NCBI RefSeq assembly: GCF_030463535.1
Contig: NC_132894.1
Coordinates: 11,613,933 to 11,677,932, forward strand
Reading direction: 5' to 3'
DNA from: Salminus brasiliensis
Lineage: Eukaryota > Chordata > Actinopteri > Characiformes > Bryconidae
Length of the DNA stretch: 64,000 nt
Shown: positions 58,490 to 64,000 of the stretch, piece by piece
Layout: each line of letters begins with the position of its first letter
Position numbering within the stretch: position 1 is the stretch's first letter
Notes under the pieces: generated by a model
Told to the model about the DNA's origin: nothing
The model's database searches: none
What the model saw: only the letters and a program-made list of their open reading frames with translations
Program-made: the position numbers and the translations under genes

Positions 58490-59915
58490 TGATGCTGCTG
58501 AATACACTGTACAAAATAAAATAATGTATGGGCTAACACTGTAAAATGCAGGGGCAAATACAGCAAAATGCCTGAGCTAATTCTGTAGAATAGACAGACA
58601 AACGGTGTAAGTTGCACAAGTAAATTCTACAGAACACATAAACTAATGCTGCAGAAAGCATTTGCTAATGTTATAGATTGTGCAGTCTACACTACAAAAT
58701 ACAACAGAATACATCGGCCAATGCTACAAAAAGGTGATGCATCAGAATGCATTTGCTAATGCTACATATGCACAAGCTAATGCTACAGAATAATGTACAG
58801 GCCAATACACCAGAAAACAGGATTATGCTACAGATGCACAGGCTAATGCTGACTAATGGTACAAAATTTGCAGGCTAATGCTACAGAATGCATGGTCTAA
58901 TGCTTCGGATGCACAGGCTAATGCAACACAGTGCATGGCTTAATTCAACAGATGCACAGGTTAATGCTGCAGAACGTTTTTGCTAATTACACAGATACTC
59001 AGGCTACTGCTACAGAATGCATGGTCTAATGCTTTGGATGCACCGGCTAAAGTTACAGAATGAACTAGCTAATAATCCAGAATGAATAGGATAATGCTAC
59101 ACATGCACAGGCTAATGCTGCAGAATGCATGGTCTAATGCTTCAGATGCACCGACTAATACTACAGAATGCATTGGCTAATAATCTAGAATGCACAGAAT
59201 AATGCTACAGATGCACAGGTTAATGCTGCAAAATGTACAGGCTAATGCTATTTAATGCAGAGGCTAATGCTATATAATGAACAGGCTAATGCAATACATG
59301 GGCTAATGCTGCAAAATGCACAAGCTAATGCTCCAGAAAGAATGGGTTGCAGAATGAGTTGGCTAATGCTAAAAAATGTGCAAGCTAATTTTACAAAATG
59401 TTACAGATGCACAGGTTAACTACAGAACGTTTTTGCTAATTACACAGATACTCAGGCTACTGCTGCAGATGCGCAGGCTAATGATGCAGAATGCATAGGC
59501 TAATGCTACAACATGCACTGGCTAGTGCTACAACTTGCATTGACTAATGCTACAGCTTGCATTGGCTAATGCAACAGAATGCATGATCTAATGCTACATT
59601 GTTTAATGCAACAGATGCAGAGGGTAAAGCTACAGCTGCATTGGTTAATGGTGCAGAACACTTATTGAACACTGATGCTGCAAAATGCATAAACTAATTT
59701 CTACAGAATGCACAAACTAATGCTAATACATGCATAGGCTAGTCCTACAGCATGCATGCATGGGATAATGCTACAAAATGCACAAGCTAATGTTGCTTAG
59801 AGTATAGAATAATGCTATTAAATGCACAGGCTAATGCTAAAGAATGCATGGGCTAATTCTGCACAGTGTATGGACCAATGCTTCATATTGCATGACTTTG
59901 TGCTGCAGGCTGCAT
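58490..59915 (+). repeat. diverged minisatellite array, unit about 21-22 bp
   Basis: About 60 imperfect head-to-tail units built around GCTAATGCTACAGAATGCA, alternating with shorter forms such as GCTAATGCTACAGATGCA and GGTCTAATGCTTCAGATGCA. Units vary by substitution and by one- to three-base indels. Longer sub-blocks recur, for example CAGGTTAATGCTGCAGAACG near 58950 and a similar block near 59410, each followed by TTTTTGCTAATTACACAGAT. No reading frame stays open through it and it lacks the fixed repeat/spacer pattern of a CRISPR array. Confidence 0.9.
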
Positions 59916-60299
59916 GCACACTCCTGCAGTATACTGATTAGGATTTAATCAGCTGAAATATGCTTCAAAGTGTAAAGGGCAGTGATTCTCTTACAAAATC
60001 ACACAAGTGTGTTTTTACAACACTTTCCGTTTCTTTTCTTCCTGCAGAATGAAAAGCCCCACCCACGTCTCCCCCCTACACCTCTAGAGCTTGTAAATAA
60101 AGTTCAGAGTATCCCAGAACATTCTGTCTCACTCATGCCCTCAACTCTGTACACTGCTTCAGTGTGAGGTTACAATCAGGCAGCCAATCACATGGGCAGG
60201 TATGTGCCAAAACAACGGAGCCGGGAGGGTCCTTTTCCCGCTCCAATCCATGCACAGATGCCTTTCTGTTGCACAATATGTCCTGTGTGTTTATGGAAG

Positions 60300-60301
<2 letters not shown>

Positions 60302-60334
<33 letters not shown>
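60302..60334. repeat. (GT)n microsatellite
   Basis: About 16 GT units. Confidence 0.95.
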
Positions 60335-60336
<2 letters not shown>

Positions 60337-63300
60337 ATGAAAGAGGAAGAAGATCATGCATATTTCCAAGGACAGCACAGTCCTGTTACACACTGTTTCA
60401 GGCTGCACTCCATGTTCATATGTTAAAGGTTCTTGAATCTAAAGCTCCTATTTGTTACTCCAAGACAAGTAGAACACTGGGAACCTGGCTGAGCTGTTTA
60501 AAAGTGACACATTGTACCTGAGCACAAATCCCAAAAAGATCCATTCTAACCTCGGTAGCATATGCTCTCACAAGTTGCAACAAATCATTCATCCCGTAGC
60601 ACAGGATGTTCTCAATGCTCTTCAACAATTACGATGTCTGCATAGATGAAGCGGTTCTACCACTCTGGCAATGGGCCGCATTAAACAGACAGCATAATTA
60701 AGCAATGTCAGGGTAATGCGTCAGCAGAATATCTGCAGAATGCTTCCAGTGAAGTTCAGAAGAAACAGGCCTCAACATTCCTTGCACCAAAATCAGAAGC
60801 CAGAGCAAGGGAATGGTTGCATTAGCCTGAAAACGCATTGAGCAACTGTGACAACAGCAGTGTTTTGGCATGTGTGCAGAGACAAGAGACAAGAAGGTAG
60901 GCCTGGATTTTCCAAAGCAAGTCTCAGAGTGGGAGGGAGGGAGACCGAAATGAAGCACGGGTCTGGAAACTGCTGTTATTTTTCTTTCCCTGACTATTTT
61001 TAGATATGCTTCAGCATACTCTTCTTTGTTTACTTCATTTCTGATGATTGTGTCTGGGGGAAAAACACAGGGAACTGCATGTTTGTGCCTGCCGTCAAGT
61101 CAAGCCGCTAGCACGCACATTTTGTCTTCCATGGTACCTCCCAGATGACTTTCTTTTCTGGGGAAAAACCAGTCTTTTAACACTGTATATGTGATTACCC
61201 CTCGAGCCTTACAAATAAGCATGCTCAACTGCAAGGTGTGAAGCCTGCAAAAGTGAGTTTGTGTGAGGACTGTGGAAAAAAAAAGAAGCATAGGAATGAG
61301 TTCGAAAATCCTCATCTGATCCCTGGCATTAGAATCCTGCCTGCCTGCAAGTGGCTAGGCATGTTTTTAGCAGGGCTTGGCCATGCTGTGCTGTGCAGGG
61401 TGGGGTTGGTGGGTGGGTGGGTGTGCAGGACAGTGCGCGCTCTTCATTGCAACACCCATCTCCTTGAATAACATAGCTAGGCCTGGCAACAAGACCATTA
61501 ATCAATAGCTCAAGCCAGCAAGGAGGAAAACAGTCTTTGAGTCTTTGCTGTGCAAAGGTAGTGCTTGGAGCAGCCATGCTCAGAAAAACAAAGGGTGCAC
61601 GAGCAAAAACACTGCCGGGATAACAACATGCCGACATAACATGTTATGATGTTTTCCCTCTGGAGAACGCCGGAGAGGAACAATAAATGACTAATCACTT
61701 TTACATTAGGCATCATGATAAGCAGGGGGTGGAGGGGCTTGTGTGTTTATGTGTGCGTGTAGAGGAGGGGGTTGACGTCAACACATCACAGCTGGCCAGG
61801 CAGCGGAGGGGAGGGGCTGGCTGTGCAGGAAGTCAACAAAAAAGAGAGACAGACAGTCATGAGATGAGAGACACTGCTCTGTTTTCATGTTTGTGCATGA
61901 GTCCAGTTTCCTTCCATTCGCTGGCTCCACTCCAGCCTCTATCAGGCGCTTACCTAGAAAGTCTGTACGAGAACAGATCAAAATAACCCACACTCAGATG
62001 TGTTTATCATGTTGGGTCATGGGACAGCATGACCAGGGTCACTGTGTGAGGGTGTTTGACTGTATCATGGTAAATTAGCACTGGTCAGAGCTTGCACATA
62101 GCAGGCCTCTGTGTTTTCGGGGACGTTAGAAGTCAACAGTGTCTTCTGTATTATGATGTCAATCAGAAATGACGTTATAGGCCAGGAAAAGTCAGAAACA
62201 GTAATGGTTAGACAGTTTAGTCTATGGAAGGCTGAAGCTGGTCCAGACGTGGCAGTTATAGTTTGGATGGGCACACCAATACGGGATGCCCTGATCCGAT
62301 ATTTTTCATCGATGCAATAGAGATGTTATGGTTTGTATATATGTACCAAAGAATCACAGCCTTTAGGTATGTGTGAAGATTGATGAACACAATGCATTCA
62401 GTGTCATGTAAGTGATGACCAAAGGGATGTGTGGTTGCTGTGTGCGAGAAATCTGCTACTATGGTCATGCCAAAATGAAGTGGCTGGTTATTTTTCATAT
62501 ATATATAAATAAAGCAAACAGAAAATGTAAGAGTGCTATGGATCTAGCCCAGATGGCGAAAGACACATCAGACTTGATAAAATCGTACTTGGTATTACTA
62601 AGCCTTAGGTCTGCTGTTATTGGCTGTTTTTTTAATATATTTTATCATATATTTCCTGTCAGGCAGTACATAATATTGGATGATGAACACATCATCTTTT
62701 AATGGTAATTTATATGGCAGTGGCGATCCCGAAATAGCGAAGGCTATAATAGGTAAATGAGGCCTCTAATGTGCTGTAAGCACCTTGGCCAATCTCAGTT
62801 CCAGATGAATGAAAATAATGCATGCCAGTCTTCACTGGTTGACTAATGCATTCCAAATATACCCTCAGGCTGTGTGGCAGTCATAATACGTGTCAGTATA
62901 ATCGCACAAGTAGTACTTTGTCCGTTTCGTGCAGCTTTTGTATCTGAGCTGACAAAGGTGGGAACTAGCATTCACACAAATGATGTGCTCTTCACCTCTC
63001 TGCTGCTGCACTTATCCCATTTGGTAACCCGTGGTATTTTTAGCCCTTGCTTTCCTGGCTTTCATCACAAGACATACTGTACTCTACAGTATGAGCGCTG
63101 CCTCCTGGCTCCACCTCAAGGCTGGGACTGCTACACCCTGTGCCGAGACAATGCGCTCCGTAAATAGATAAACAACCAAATATGTCAGCATGAACTGGCT
63201 GCCTCATGTAGGTGTGTCGTTCTCAGAAAACACTGTGTGTGTTTCTCCAGGCATTCAAAATCTACAGGGCAGAATAAAATGTTTGGTCAAATAACATTTT

Positions 63301-63567
63301 TGGGAATGAGTGGAAAGATTACAATGGGGACAGTTCTTGCCATTGCCATGTTAGTGGCATATATCTTCAGAACTGGACAGATTCCTTGCATTCCGGACAA
63401 TCTGGGAATAGTTTCAGTTTCCGTGGTAGTCACCTCTCCCTTCGCTTCTCGTGCCGACTGCGAGTTTCCTGTAAAAGAGGCCATGCAGTCCAAGTTTTTT
63501 TCCCAGAAGCTGAACAGCCACACATGAAGAGACACCTCTTTCCAGTAGTTAAATAAACACACAAATA

Positions 63568-63617
<50 letters not shown>
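63568..63617. repeat. (TC)n(AC)n microsatellite
   Basis: A short TC run followed by about 18 AC units. Confidence 0.95.
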
Positions 63618-63620
<3 letters not shown>

Positions 63621-64000
63621 GAACAGAACAGCTCATTCTTGTATGGAAAGACAGTGCAGATAGATTCTTTCCAAGGAAATATCAGTGCATTACCTTATTA
63701 GGGCGGTCGGCAGTTAATGGTTGGGAGACTGCAGTCCCTCTTGTGTCTGCCTTTGTGGAAATACAGACATCACGGAGAAGTGAAAGGAAATTACTGGAAC
63801 TGAAGAGTCAAAACAAGATGCTTGCAGCTGGAATTCTGCAGAGCATGTTGGCATCAAATACTTATGGGCTGATGCAGGATGGAACATTTACACATGTTCT
63901 TCACACACACTGACAGTCAGCAATTAAAAATTAAGCGAGATGTTGCAACACCAATTAGCTTTGATTTTAGCTTTATTTGCAGGCTAAAAAAGTAAGCATA

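Larger units (their letters stand above)
59920..64000. other. gene-free right end
   Basis: Two GT/AC microsatellites and no recognised gene. A good acceptor-like signal, TTCTTTTCTTCCTGCAG ending at 60047, precedes a Pro-rich open stretch with an AATAAA at 60096, but there is no supporting exon. The edge of the window may lie in an intron or in intergenic space. Confidence 0.5.

Noticed and set aside
58490-59915. CRISPR-like repetitive array
   Set aside because: Units are contiguous, diverged and lack constant-length unique spacers, and the context is a vertebrate genome; it is a minisatellite.
61687-61986. 99-residue plus-strand open frame
   Set aside because: Overlapped by an equally open minus-strand frame; peptide unlike any known family.

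Overview
This window is nuclear DNA from a ray-finned fish, most likely an otophysan (characin, catfish or knifefish group). The evidence is intron-bearing protein genes that read as teleost orthologues, abundant (CA)n, (GA)n and (TA)n microsatellites, tRNA-derived SINEs, and decayed Tc1/mariner copies and small non-autonomous elements typical of these fishes. The otophysan placement is an inference from repeat style, not from a database match.

The left 18.5 kb is gene-dense and holds four complete genes in alternating orientation: ndufa11 (minus, 3265-5553, 4 coding exons), vmac (plus, 7642-9163, 2 coding exons), larp6 (minus, 12362-14083, 3 coding exons) and gadd45b (plus, 16682-17759, 4 coding exons). 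All were rebuilt by joining open segments at GT/AG splice sites; in every gene the reading frame carries across each junction and the joined protein matches the family in length. ndufa11 and vmac lie head to head, as they do on human 19p13.3. The larp6 and vmac 3' ends converge. Candidate promoter motifs (ETS, CRE, CCAAT, E-box, TATA-like) lie upstream of the genes, and four CTCF-like sites lie within and between them.

The right 45 kb (18.5-64 kb) has no gene I can recognise. It holds recognisable but broken transposable elements (Tc1-type deletion derivatives, a mariner-type pair, SINEs, small MITE-like repeats, some nested), many microsatellites, a 1.4-kb diverged minisatellite at 58.5-59.9 kb, a local 150-bp duplication at 51-52.5 kb, and several islands whose motif content suggests distal regulation: a CArG/CRE island at 20.3-20.7 kb, a homeodomain-rich island at 22.2-22.5 kb, a MEF2/C-EBP cluster at 24.6-24.7 kb, three RFX X-box-like palindromes, and a CpG/CRE-rich island at 54.6-55.0 kb. 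One 102-bp phase-0 exon-like segment with good splice sites (minus strand, 32050-32151) is not assigned to any known family. The simplest reading is a gene-poor regulatory flank of gadd45b, or of a gene beyond the window, possibly with an intron of an unrecognised minus-strand gene.

The four genes do not form a pathway. Ndufa11 is a mitochondrial complex I subunit, Vmac a small coiled-coil protein, Larp6 an RNA-binding regulator of collagen mRNAs, and Gadd45b a stress-inducible signalling adaptor.
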